From Halictus rubicundus (taxonomy: Eukaryota; Arthropoda; Insecta; Hymenoptera; Halictidae), in the NCBI RefSeq assembly GCF_050948215.1, contig NW_027488592.1, positions 186,001 to 250,000 of the forward strand: a DNA stretch of 64,000 bases. The letters run 5' to 3'. Below the pieces are notes generated by a model. That model saw only the letters and a list, made by a program, of their open reading frames with translations, ran no database searches and was not told the DNA's origin. This document shows, in pieces, positions 1-14,450 of this stretch. A program made the position numbers and the translations under genes. Position 1 is the stretch's first letter; each line of letters starts with the position of its first letter.

Positions 1-2650
1 TATCCTATCCTCTATCCTATCCTATCCTCTATCCTATACTATCCTCTATCCTATCCTATCCTCTATCCTATCCTTTCCTCTGTCCTATCCAATCCCCTAT
101 CCTATCCTCTATCCGATCCTATCCTCTATCCTATCCTATCCTCTATAATATCGTATCCTCTATCCTATCCTATCCTATACTCTATCCTATCCAATCCCCT
201 ATCCTATCCTCCATCCTATCCTATCCTCTATCGTATCCTATCCTCTATCCTATCCAATCCCGTATGCTATCCAATCCCCTATCCTATCCTCTATCCTATC
301 CTATTTTTTATCCTATGCTCTATCCTATCCAATACCCTATCGTTTCCTCTATCCTATCCTATCCTCTATAATATCGTATCCTCTATCCTATCCTATCCTC
401 TATCCTATCCTATCCTCTATCCTATACTATCCTCTATCCTATCCTATCCTCTATCCTATCCAATCACCTATCCGATCCTCTATCCTATCCTTTCCTCTAT
501 CCTATCCTATCCTCAATCCTATCCTATCCTCTATCCTATCCTATCCTCTATCCTATCCAATCCCCTATCCTATCCTCTATCCTATACTATCCTCTATCGT
601 ATCCTATCCTCTATCCTATCCAATCCTATATCCTATCCTATCCGCTATACTATGCCATCCTCCATCCTATCCTATCCTCTATCCTATCCTATCCTCTATA
701 ATATCCTATCCTCTATCCTATCCTATCCTCTATCCTATCCTATCCTATCCTCTATCCTATCCTATCCTGTATCCTATCGTATCCTCTATCCTATCCTATC
801 CTCTATCCTATCCTATCCTATCCTCTATCCTATCCTATCCTCTATCCTATCCTATCCTCTATCCTATCCTATCCTCTATCCTATCCAATCCCCTATCCGA
901 TCCTCTATCCTATCATATCCTCTATCCTATCCTATCCTCTATCCTATCCGATCCTCTATCCTATCATATCCTCTATCCTATCCTATCCTCTATCCTATCC
1001 AATCCTCTATCCTATCCTTTCCTCTATCCTATCCTATCCTCAATCCTATTTTATCCTCTATCCTATCCTATCCTCTATCCTATCCAATCCTCTATCCTAT
1101 TTTATCCTCTATCCTATCCTATCCTCTATCCTATCCAATCCTCTATCCTATCCTCTATCCTATCCTATCCTCTATCGTATCCTATCATATATCCTATCCA
1201 CTATCGTATCCTATCCTCTAACCTATCCAATCCTATATCCTATCCTCTATCCTATCCTATCCTCTATCCTATCCTTTCCTCTATCCTATCCAATCCCCTA
1301 TCCTATACTCTATCCGATCCTATCCTCTATCCTATCCTATCCTCTATAATATCGTATCCTTTATCCTATCCTATCCTATACTCTATCCTATCCAATCCCC
1401 TATCTTATCCTCCATCCTATCCTATCCTCTATCGTATCATATCCTCTATCCTATCCAATCCCGTATGCTATCCAATCCCCTATCCCATCCTCTATACTAT
1501 CCTATTCTTTATCCTATGCTCTATCCTATCCAATACCCTATCGCTTCCTCTATCCTATCCTATCCTCTATAATATCGTATCCTCTATCCTATCCTATACT
1601 CTATCCTATCCTATCCTACCCTCTATCCTATAATATCCTCTATCCTATCCTATCCTCTATCCTATCCTATCCTCTATCCTATCCTATCCTCTATCCTATC
1701 CTATCCTCTATCCTATACTATCCTCTATCCTATCCTATCCTCTATCCTATCCTTTCCTCTATCCTATCCAATCCCCTATCCTATCCTCTATCCGATCCTA
1801 TCCTCTATCCTATCCTATCCTCTATAATATCGTATCCTCTATCCTATCCTATCATATACTCTATCCTATCCAATCCCCTATCCTATCCTCCATCCTATCC
1901 TATCCTCTATCGTATCCTATCCCCTATCCTATCCAATCCCGTATGCTATCCAATCCCCTATCCTATCCTCTATCCTATCCTATTCTTTATCCTATGCTCT
2001 ATCCTATCCAATACCCTATCGTTTCCTCTATCCTATACTATCCTCTATAATATCGTATCCTCTATCCTATCCTATCCTCTATCCTACCCTATCCTCTATC
2101 CTATACTATCCTCTATCCTATACTATCCTCTATCCTATCCAATCACCTATCCGATCCTCTATCCTATCCTTTCCTCTATCCTATCCTATCCTCAATCCCA
2201 TCCTATCCTCTATCCTATCCTATCCTCTATCCTATCCAATCCCCTATCCTATCCTCTATCCTATACTATCCTCTATCGTATCCTATCCTCTATCCTATCC
2301 GATCCTATATCCTATCCTATCCGCTATCCTATGCCATCCTCCATCCTATCCTATCCTCTATCCTATCCTATCCTCTATAATATCCTATCCTCTATCCTAT
2401 CCTATCCTCAATCCTGTCCTATCCTCTATCCTATCCTATCCTATCCTATCCTCTATCCTATCCTATCCTGTATCCTATCGTATCCTCTATCCTATCCTAT
2501 CCTCTATCCTATCCTATCCTATCCTCTATCCTATCCTATCCTCTATCCTATCCTATCCTCTATCCTATCCTATCCTCTATCCTATCCAATCCCCTATCCG
2601 ATCCTCTATCCTATCATATCCTCTATCCTATCCTATCCTCTATCCTATAA
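1..2650. repeat. Higher-order repeat copy with an internal 330-bp deletion
   Basis: Positions 1 to about 1180 match 4278 onward almost base for base (landmark GCCATCCTCCATCC near 652 matches 4929, spacing 4,277). From about 1190 the spacing to the same copy becomes 4,607 (landmark near 2331 matches 6938), so this copy lacks about 330 bp present near 5460-5790. The match fades near 2650. The step falls inside near-identical short repeats, as expected for unequal exchange or slippage. No gene is present. Confidence 0.75.
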
Positions 2651-3399
2651 AATCCTCTATCCTATCCTATCCTCTATCCTATACTATCCTCAATCCTATC
2701 CTATCCTCTATCCTATCCTATCCTCTATCCTATCCTATCCTCTATCCTATCCTATCCTCTATCCTATCCTATCCTCTATCCTATACTATCCTCTATCCTA
2801 TCCCATCCTCTATCCTATCCAATCACCTATCCGATCCTCTATCCTATCCTTTCCTCTATCCTATCCTATCATCAATCCTATTCTATCCTCTATCCTATCC
2901 TATCCTCTATCCTATTCTATACTCTATCCTATCCTATCCGCTATCCTATCCTCTATCCTATCCAATCCCCTATCCGATCCTCTATCCTATCCTATCCTCT
3001 ATCCGATCCTCTATCCTATCCTATCCTCTATCCTATCCTATCCTCTATCCTATCCTATCCTCTATCCTATCTTATCCTCTATCCTATCCTATCCTCTATA
3101 ATATCGTATCCTCTATCCAATCCTATACTCTATCCTATCCTATCCTATCCTCTATCTTATAATATAATCTATCCTATCCTATCCTCTATCCTATCCTATC
3201 CTCTATCCTATCCTATCCTCTATCCTATCCTATCCTCTATCCTATCCTATCCTCTATCCTATCCTATCCTCTATCCTATCCTATCCTCTATCCTATCCAA
3301 TCACCTATCCGATCCTCTATCCTATCCTTTCCTCTATCCTATCCTATCCTCAATCCTATCCTATCCTCTATCCTATCCTATCCTCTATCCTATCAAATC

Positions 3400-6300
3400 C
3401 CCTATCCTATCCTCTATCCTATCCTATCCTCTATCCTATCCTATCATCTATCCTATCCACTATCGTATCCTATCCTCTAACCTATCCAATCCTATATCCT
3501 ATCCTCTATCCTATCCTATCCTCTATCCTATAATATCCTCTATCCTATACTATCCTCTATCCTATCCTATCCTCTATCCTATCCAATCACCTATCCGATC
3601 CTCTATCCTATCCTTTCCTCTATCCTATCCTATCCTGAATCCTATTTTATCCTCTATCCTATCCTATCCTCTATCCTATCCAATCCTCTATCCTATCCTC
3701 TATCCTATCCTATCCTCTATCGTATCCTATCCTCTATCCTATCCAATCCTATATCCTATCCTATCCGCTATCCTATCCCATCCTCTATCCTATCCTATCC
3801 TCTATCCTATCCTATCCTCTATCCTATACTATCCTCTATCCTATCCTATCCTCTATCCTATCCAATCACCTATCCGATCCTCTATCCTATCCTTTCCTCT
3901 ATCCTATCCTATCCTCAATCCTATCCTATCCTCTATCCTGTCCTATCCTCTATCCTATCCAATCCCCTATCCTATCCTATATCCTATCCTATCCTCTATC
4001 CTATCCTATCATATATCCTATCCACTATCGTATCCTATCCTCTAACCTATCCAATCCTATATCCTATCCTCTATCCTATCCTATCCTCTATGCTATCCTC
4101 CATCCTATCCTATCCTCTATCGTATCATATCCTCTATCCTATCCAATCCCGTATGCTATCCAATCCCCTATCCTATCCTCTATACTATCCTATTCTTTAT
4201 CCTATGCTCTATCCTATCCAATACCCTATCGTTTCCTCTATCCTATCCTATCCTCTATAATATCGTATCCTCTATCCTATCCTATCCTCTATCCTATCCT
4301 ATCCTCTATCCTATACTATCCTCTATCCTATCCTATCCTCTATCCTATCCTTTCCTCTGTCCTATCCAATCCCCTATCCTATCCTCTATCCGATCCTATC
4401 CTCTATCCTATCCTATCCTCTATAATATCGTATCCTCTATCCTATCCTATCCTATACTCTATCCTATCCAATCCCCTATCCTATCCTCCATCCTATCCTA
4501 TCCTCTATCGTATCCTATCCTCTATCCTATCCAATCCCGTATGCTATCCAATCCCCTATCCTATCCTCTATCCTATCCTATTTTTTATCCTATGCTCTAT
4601 CCTATCCAATACCCTATCGTTTCCTCTATCCTATCCTATCCTCTATAATATCGTATCCTCTATCCTATCCTATCCTCTATCCTATCCTATCCTCTATCCT
4701 ATACTATCCTCTATCCTATCCTATCCTCTATCCTATCCAATCACCTATCCGATCCTCTATCCTATCCTTTCCTCTATCCTATCCTATCCTCAATCCTATC
4801 CTATCCTCTATCCTATCCTATCCTCTATCCTATCCAATCCCCTATCCTATCCTCTATCCTATACTATCCTCTATCGTATCCTATCCTCTATCCTATCCAA
4901 TCCTATATCCTATCCTATCCGCTATCCTATGCCATCCTCCATCCTATCCTATCCTCTATCCTATCCTATCCTCTATAATATCCTATCCTCTATCCTATCC
5001 TATCCTCTATCCTATCCTATCCTATCCTCTATCCTATCCTATCCTGTATCCTATCGTATCCTCTATCCTATCCTATCCTCTATCCTATCCTATCCTATCC
5101 TCTATCCTATCCTATCCTCTATCCTATCCTATCCTCTATCCTATCCTATCCTCTATCCTATCCAATCCCCTATCCGATCCTCTATCCTATCATATCCTCT
5201 ATCCTATCCTATCCTCTATCCTATCCGATCCTCTATCCTATCATATCCTCTATCCTATCCTATCCTCTATCCTATCCAATCCTCTATCCTATCCTTTCCT
5301 CTATCCTATCCTATCCTCAATCCTATTTTATCCTCTATCCTATCCTATCCTCTATCCTATCCAATCCTCTATCCTATTTTATCCTCTATCCTATCCTATC
5401 CTCTATCCTATCCAATCCTCTATCCTATCCTCTATCCTATCCTATCCTCTATCGTATCCTATCCTCTATCCTATCCAATCCTATATCCTATCCTATCCGC
5501 TATCCTATCCCATCCTCTATCCTATCCTATCCTCTATCCTATTCTATCGTCTATCCTATCCTATCCTCTATCCTATCCTATCCTCTATCCTATCCTATCC
5601 TCTATCCTATACTATCCTCTATCCTATAATATCCTCTATCCTATCCAATCACCTACCCGATCCTCTATCCTATCCTTTCCTCTATCCTATCCTATCCTCA
5701 ATCCTATCCTATCCTCTATCCTATCCTATAATCTATCCTATCCAATCCCCTATCCTATCCTATATCCTATCCTATCCTCTATCCTATCCTATCATATATC
5801 CTATCCACTATCGTATCCTATCCTCTAACCTATCCAATCCTATATCCTATCCTCTATCCTATCCTATCCTCTATCCTATCCTTTCCTCTATCCTATCCAA
5901 TCCCCTATCCTATACTCTATCCGATCCTATCCTCTATCCTATCCTATCCTCTATAATATCGTATCCTTTATCCTATCCTATCCTATACTCTATCCTATCC
6001 AATCCCCTATCTTATCCTCCATCCTATCCTATCCTCTATCGTATCATATCCTCTATCCTATCCAATCCCGTATGCTATCCAATCCCCTATCCCATCCTCT
6101 ATACTATCCTATTCTTTATCCTATGCTCTATCCTATCCAATACCCTATCGTTTCCTCTATCCTATCCTATCCTCTATAATATCGTATCCTCTATCCTATC
6201 CTATACTCTATCCTATCCTATCCTACCCTCTATCCTATAATATCCTCTATCCTATCCTATCCTCTATCCTATCCTATCCTCTATCCTATCCTATCCTCTA

Positions 6301-8577
6301 TCCTATCCTATCCTCTATCCTATACTATCCTCTATCCTATCCTATCCTCTATCCTATCCTTTCCTCTATCCTATCCAATCCCCTATCCTATCCTCTATCC
6401 GATCCTATCCTCTATCCTATCCTATCCTCTATAATATCGTATCCTCTATCCTATCCTATCATATACTCTATCCTATCCAATCCCCTATCCTATCCTCCAT
6501 CCTATCCTATCCTCTATCGTATCCTATCCCCTATCCTATCCAATCCCGTATGCTATCCAATCCCCTATCCTATCCTCTATCCTATCCTATTCTTTATCCT
6601 ATGCTCTATCCTATCCAATACCCTATCGTTTCCTCTATCCTATACTATCCTCTATAATATCGTATCCTCTATCCTATCCTATCCTCTATCCTATCCTATC
6701 CTCTATCCTATACTATCCTCTATCCTATCCTATCCTCTATCCTATCCAATCACCTATCCGATCCTCTATCCTATCCTTTCCTCTATCCTATCCTATCCTC
6801 AATCCCATCCTATCCTCTATCCTATCCTATCCTCTATCCTATCCAATCCCCTATCCTATCCTCTATCCTATACTATCCTCTATCGTATCCTATCCTCTAT
6901 CCTATCCGATCCTATATCCTATCCTATCCGCTATCCTATGCCATCCTCCATCCTATCCTATCCTCTATCCTATCCTATCCTCTATAATATCCTATCCTCT
7001 ATCCTATCCTATCCTCAATCCTGTCCTATCCTCTATCCTATCCTATCCTATCCTATCCTCTATCCTATCCTATCCTGTATCCTATCGTATCCTCTATCCT
7101 ATCCTATCCTCTATCCTATCCTATCCTATCCTCTATCCTATCCTATCCTCTATCCTATCCTATCCTCTATCCTATCCTATCCTCTATCCTATCCAATCCC
7201 CTATCCGATCCTCTATCCTATCATATCCTCTATCCTATCCTATCCTCTATCCTATCCAATCCTCTATCCTATCCTTTCCTCTATCCTATCCTATCCTCAA
7301 TCCTATTTTATCCTCGATCCTATCCTATCCTCTATCCTATCCAATCCTCTATCCTATTTTATCCTCTATCCTATCCTATCCTCTATCCTATCCAATCCTC
7401 TATCCTATCCTCTATCCTATCCTATCCTCTATCGTATCCTATCCTCTATCCTATCCAATCCTATATCCTATCCTATCCGCTATCCTATGCCATCCTCCAT
7501 CCTATCCTATCCTCTATCCTATCCTATCCTCTATAATATCCTATCCTCTATCCTATCCTATCCTCAATCCTGTCCTATCCTCTATCCTATCCTATCCTAT
7601 CCTCTATCCTATCCTATCCTGTATCCTATCGTATCCTCTATCCTATCCTATCCTCTATCCTATCCTATCCTATCCTCTATCCTATCCTGTCCTCTATCCT
7701 ATCCTATCCTCTATCCTATCCTATCCTCTATCCTATCCAATCCCCTATCCGATCCTCTATCCTATCATATCCTCTATCCTATCCTATCCTCTACCCTATC
7801 CTATCCTCTATCCTATCCTATCCTATCCTCTATCCTATCCTATCCTCTATCCTATCTTATCCTCTATCCTATCCTATCCTCTATAATATCCTATCCTCAA
7901 TCCTATCCTATCCTCTATCCTATTCTATCCTCTATCCTATCCTATCATCCATCCTATCCTATCCTCTATCCTATCCTATCCTCTATCCTATCCTATCCTC
8001 TATCCTATCCTATCCTCTATCGTATTCTATATTCTATCCTATTCTATATTCTATGCCATCCTATCCGATCCTCTATCTTTTCCTATCCTCATACCTATCC
8101 TATCCTCTATCCTATCCTATCCTGTATCCTATCCAATCCCCTATCCTATCCGCTATCCTATCCTATCCTCTATCCTATCCTTTCCTCTATCCTATCCAAT
8201 CCCCTATCCTATCCTCTATCCGATCCTATCCTCTATCCTATCCTATCCTATACTCTTTCCTATCCAATCCCCTATCCTATCCTCTATCCTATCCTATCTT
8301 CTATCGTATCCTATCCTCTATCCTATCCAATCCCGTATGCTATCCAATCCCCTATCCTATCCTCTATCCTATCCTATTCTTTATCCTATGCTCTATCCTA
8401 TCCAATCCCATAAGGCTATCCAATCCCCTATCCTATCCTCTATCCTATCCTATTCTTTATCCTATGCTCTATCCTATCCAATACCCTATCGTTTCCTCTA
8501 TCCTATCCTATCCTCTATAATATCGTATCCTCTATCCAATCCTATACTCTATCCTATCCTATCCTATCCTCTATCCT
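3400..8577. repeat. Higher-order repeat unit, about 5.87-kb spacing, copy 1
   Basis: Landmarks at 3478, 4929, 6938, 8053 and 8337 recur exactly 5,873 bp later at 9351, 10802, 12811, 13926 and 14210. Between them the variant units are in the same order with only rare single-base differences; for example CAATCC near 3743 reads CAAACC near 9616. The match ends near 8577, where copy 1 continues TATAATATCC while copy 2 continues TATTCTATCG. This is a large, recently amplified HOR of the 12-bp satellite. Boundaries are approximate because the flanks are also satellite. Confidence 0.8.
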
Positions 8578-9269
8578 ATAATATCCTCTATCCTATCCTA
8601 TCCTCTATCCTATCCTATCCTCTATCCTATCATATCCTCTATCCTATCCTATCCTCTATCCTATCCTTTCCTCTATCCTATCCTATCCTCAATCCTATCC
8701 TATCCTCTATCCTATCCTATCCTCTATCCTATCCTATCCTCTATCCTATCCTATCCTCTATCCTATCCAATCCCCTATCCGATCCTCTATCCTATCATAT
8801 CCTGTATCCTATCCTATCCTCTAACCTATCCGATCCTCTATCCTATCATATCCTCTATCCTATCCTATCCTCTATCCTATCCAATCCTATCCTCTATCCT
8901 ATCCTATCCTCTATCCTATCCTATCCTCTATCCTATCCAATCCCCTATCCGATCCTCTATCCTATCATATCCTCTATCCTATCCTATCCTCTATCCTATC
9001 CGATCCTCTATCCTATCATATCCTCTATCCTATCCTATCCTCTATCCTATCCAATCCTCTATCCTATCCTTTCCTCTATCCTATCCTATCCTCAATCCTA
9101 TTTTATCCTCTATCCTATCCTATCCTCTATCCTATCCTATCCTCTATCCTATCCTATCCTCTATCCTATCCAATCACCTATCCGATCCTCTATCCTATCC
9201 TTTCCTCTATCCTATCCTATCCTCAATCCTATCCTATCCTCTATCCTATCCTATCCTCTATCCTATCAA

Positions 9270-12200
9270 ATCCCCTATCCTATCCTCTATCCTATCCTAT
9301 CCTCTATCCTATCCTATCATCTATCCTATCCACTATCGTATCCTATCCTCTAACCTATCCAATCCTATATCCTATCCTCTATCCTATCCTATCCTCTATC
9401 CTATAATATCCTCTATCCTATACTATCCTCTATCCTATCCTATCCTCTATCCTATCCAATCACCTATCCGATCCTCTATCCTATCCTTTCCTCTATCCTA
9501 TCCTATCCTGAATCCTATTTTATCCTCTATCCTATCCTATCCTCTATCCTATCCAATCCTCTATCCTATCCTCTATCCTATCCTATCCTCTATCGTATCC
9601 TATCCTCTATCCTATCCAAACCTATATCCTATCCTATCCGCTATCCTATCCCATCCTCTATCCTATCCTATCCTCTATCCTATCCTATCCTCTATCCTAT
9701 ACTATCCTCTATCCTATCCTATCCTCTATCCTATCCAATCACCTATCCGATCCTCTATCCTATCCTTTCCTCTATCCTATCCTATCCTCAATCCTATCCT
9801 ATCCTCTATCCTGTCCTATCCTCTATCCTATCCAATCCCCTATCCTATCCTATATCCTATCCTATCCTCTATCCTATCCTATCATATATCCTATCCACTA
9901 TCGTATCCTATCCTCTAACCTATCCAATCCTATATCCTATCCTCTATCCTATCCTATCCTCTATGCTATCCTCCATCCTATCCTATCCTCTATCGTATCA
10001 TATCCTCTATCCTATCCAATCCCGTATGCTATCCAATCCCCTATCCTATCCTCTATACTATCCTATTCTTTATCCTATGCTGTATCCTATCCAATACCCT
10101 ATCGTTTCCTCTATCCTATCCTATCCTCTATAATATCGTATCCTCTATCCTATCCTATCCTCTATCCTATCCTATCCTCTATCCTATACTATCCTCTATC
10201 CTATCCTATCCTCTATCCTATCCTTTCCTCTGTCCTATCCAATCCCCTATCCTATCCTCTATCCGATCCTATCCTCTATCCTATCCTATCCTCTATAATA
10301 TCGTATCCTCTATCCTATCCTATCCTATACTCTATCCTATCCAATCCCCTATCCTATCCTCCATCCTATCCTATCCTCTATCGTATCCTATCCTCTATCC
10401 TATCCAATCCCGTATGCTATCCAATCCCCTATCCTATCCTCTATCCTATCCTATTTTTTATCCTATGCTCTATCCTATCCAATACCCTATCGTTTCCTCT
10501 ATCCTATCCTATCCTCTATAATATCGTATCCTCTATCCTATCCTATCCTCTATCCTATCCTATCCTCTATCCTATACTATCCTCTATCCTATCCTATCCT
10601 CTATCCTATCCAATCACCTATCCGATCCTCTATCCTATCCTTTCCTCTATCCTATCCTATCCTCAATCCTATCCTATCCTCTATCCTATCCTATCCTCTA
10701 TCCTATCCAATCCCCTATCCTATCCTCTATCCTATACTATCCTCTATCGTATCCTATCCTCTATCCTATCCAATCCTATATCCTATCCTATCCGCTATCC
10801 TATGCCATCCTCCATCCTATCCTATCCTCTATCCTATCCTATCCTCTATAATATCCTATCCTCTATCCTATCCTATCCTCTATCCTATCCTATCCTATCC
10901 TCTATCCTATCCTATCCTGTATCCTATCGTATCCTCTATCCTATCCTATCCTCTATCCTATCCTATCCTATCCTCTATCCTATCCTATCCTCTATCCTAT
11001 CCTATCCTCTATCCTATCCTATCCTCTATCCTATCCAATCCCCTATCCGATCCTCTATCCTATCATATCCTCTATCCTATCCTATCCTCTATCCTATCCG
11101 ATCCTCTATCCTATCATATCCTCTATCCTATCCTATCCTCTATCCTATCCAATCCTCTATCCTATCCTTTCCTCTATCCTATCCTATCCTCAATCCTATT
11201 TTATCCTCTATCCTATCCTATCCTCTATCCTATCCAATCCTCTATCCTATTTTATCCTCTATCCTATCCTATCCTCTATCCTATCCAATCCTCTATCCTA
11301 TCCTCTATCCTATCCTATCCTCTATCGTATCCTATCCTCTATCCTATCCAATCCTATATCCTATCCTATCCGCTATCCTATCCCATCCTCTATCCTATCC
11401 TATCCTCTATCCTATTCTATCGTCTATCCTATCCTATCCTCTATCCTATCCTATCCTCTATCCTATCCTATCCTCTATCCTATACTATCCTCTATCCTAT
11501 AATATCCTCTATCCTATCCAATCACCTACCCGATCCTCTATCCTATCCTTTCCTCTATCCTATCCTATCCTCAATCCTATCCTATCCTCTATCCTATCCT
11601 ATAATCTATCCTATCCAATCCCCTATCCTATCCTATATCCTATCCTATCCTCTATCCTATCCTATCATATATCCTATCCACTATCGTATCCTATCCTCTA
11701 ACCTATCCAATCCTATATCCTATCCTCTATCCTATCCTATCCTCTATCCTATCCTTTCCTCTATCCTATCCAATCCCCTATCCTATACTCTATCCGATCC
11801 TATCCTCTATCCTATCCTATCCTCTATAATATCGTATCCTTTATCCTATCCTATCCTATACTCTATCCTATCCAATCCCCTATCTTATCCTCCATCCTAT
11901 CCTATCCTCTATCGTATCATATCCTCTATCCTATCCAATCCCGTATGCTATCCAATCCCCTATCCCATCCTCTATACTATCCTATTCTTTATCCTATGCT
12001 CTATCCTATCCAATACCCTATCGTTTCCTCTATCCTATCCTATCCTCTATAATATCGTATCCTCTATCCTATCCTATACTCTATCCTATCCTATCCTACC
12101 CTCTATCCTATAATATCCTCTATCCTATCCTATCCTCTATCCTATCCTATCCTCTATCCTATCCTATCCTCTATCCTATCCTATCCTCTATCCTATACTA

Positions 12201-14450
12201 TCCTCTATCCTATCCTATCCTCTATCCTATCCTTTCCTCTATCCTATCCAATCCCCTATCCTATCCTCTATCCGATCCTATCCTCTATCCTATCCTATCC
12301 TCTATAATATCGTATCCTCTATCCTATCCTATCATATACTCTATCCTATCCAATCCCCTATCCTATCCTCCATCCTATCCTATCCTCTATCGTATCCTAT
12401 CCCCTATCCTATCCAATCCCGTATGCTATCCAATCCCCTATCCTATCCTCTATCCTATCCTATTCTTTATCCTATGCTCTATCCTATCCAATACCCTATC
12501 GTTTCCTCTATCCTATACTATCCTCTATAATATCGTATCCTCTATCCTATCCTATCCTCTATCCTATCCTATCCTCTATCCTATACTATCCTCTATCCTA
12601 TCCTATCCTCTATCCTATCCAATCACCTATCCGATCCTCTATCCTATCCTTTCCTCTATCCTATCCTATCCTCAATCCCATCCTATCCTCTATCCTATCC
12701 TATCCTCTATCCTATCCAATCCCCTATCCTATCCTCTATCCTATACTATCCTCTATCGTATCCTATCCTCTATCCTATCCGATCCTATATCCTATCCTAT
12801 CCGCTATCCTATGCCATCCTCCATCCTATCCTATCCTCTATCCTATCCTATCCTCTATAATATCCTATCCTCTATCCTATCCTATCCTCAATCCTGTCCT
12901 ATCCTCTATCCTATCCTATCCTATCCTATCCTCTATCCTATCCTATCCTGTATCCTATCGTATCCTCTATCCTATCCTATCCTCTATCCTATCCTATCCT
13001 ATCCTCTATCCTATCCTATCCTCTATCCTATCCTATCCTCTATCCTATCCTATCCTCTATCCTATCCAATCCCCTATCCGATCCTCTATCCTATCATATC
13101 CTCTATCCTATCCTATCCTCTATCCTATCCAATCCTCTATCCTATCCTTTCCTCTATCCTATCCTATCCTCAATCCTATTTTATCCTCGATCCTATCCTA
13201 TCCTCTATCCTATCCAATCCTCTATCCTATTTTATCCTCTATCCTATCCTATCCTCTATCCTATCCAATCCTCTATCCTATCCTCTATCCTATCCTATCC
13301 TCTATCGTATCCTATCCTCTATCCTATCCAATCCTATATCCTATCCTATCCGCTATCCTATGCCATCCTCCATCCTATCCTATCCTCTATCCTATCCTAT
13401 CCTCTATAATATCCTATCCTCTATCCTATCCTATCCTCAATCCTGTCCTATCCTCTATCCTATCCTATCCTATCCTCTATCCTATCCTATCCTGTATCCT
13501 ATCGTATCCTCTATCCTATCCTATCCTCTATCCTATCCTATCCTATCCTCTATCCTATCCTGTCCTCTATCCTATCCTATCCTCTATCCTATCCTATCCT
13601 CTATCCTATCCAATCCCCTATCCGATCCTCTATCCTATCATATCCTCTATCCTATCCTATCCTCTACCCTATCCTATCCTCTATCCTATCCTATCCTATC
13701 CTCTATCCTATCCTATCCTCTATCCTATCTTATCCTCTATCCTATCCTATCCTCTATAATATCCTATCCTCAATCCTATCCTATCCTCTATCCTATTCTA
13801 TCCTCTATCCTATCCTATCATCCATCCTATCCTATCCTCTATCCTATCCTATCCTCTATCCTATCCTATCCTCTATCCTATCCTATCCTCTATCGTATTC
13901 TATATTCTATCCTATTCTATATTCTATGCCATCCTATCCGATCCTCTATCTTTTCCTATCCTCATACCTATCCTATCCTCTATCCTATCCTATCCTGTAT
14001 CCTATCCAATCCCCTATCCTATCCGCTATCCTATCCTATCCTCTATCCTATCCTTTCCTCTATCCTATCCAATCCCCTATCCTATCCTCTATCCGATCCT
14101 ATCCTCTATCCTATCCTATCCTATACTCTTTCCTATCCAATCCCCTATCCTATCCTCTATCCTATCCTATCTTCTATCGTATCCTATCCTCTATCCTATC
14201 CAATCCCGTATGCTATCCAATCCCCTATCCTATCCTCTATCCTATCCTATTCTTTATCCTATGCTCTATCCTATCCAATCCCATAAGGCTATCCAATCCC
14301 CTATCCTATCCTCTATCCTATCCTATTCTTTATCCTATGCTCTATCCTATCCAATACCCTATCGTTTCCTCTATCCTATCCTATCCTCTATAATATCGTA
14401 TCCTCTATCCAATCCTATACTCTATCCTATCCTATCCTATCCTCTATCCT
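9270..14450. repeat. Higher-order repeat unit, about 5.87-kb spacing, copy 2
   Basis: This is the second copy of the unit described for 3.4-8.58 kb, in direct orientation. It includes the rare block CCCATAAGGCTATCC near 14280, one of the few places with several G residues, matching the block near 8407. The segment between the two copies (8578-9270) is the same satellite and resembles 19.86-20.4 kb (spacing 11,279). At about 14450 the order jumps to material equivalent to 11415 within this same unit, which marks a recombination joint. Confidence 0.78.
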
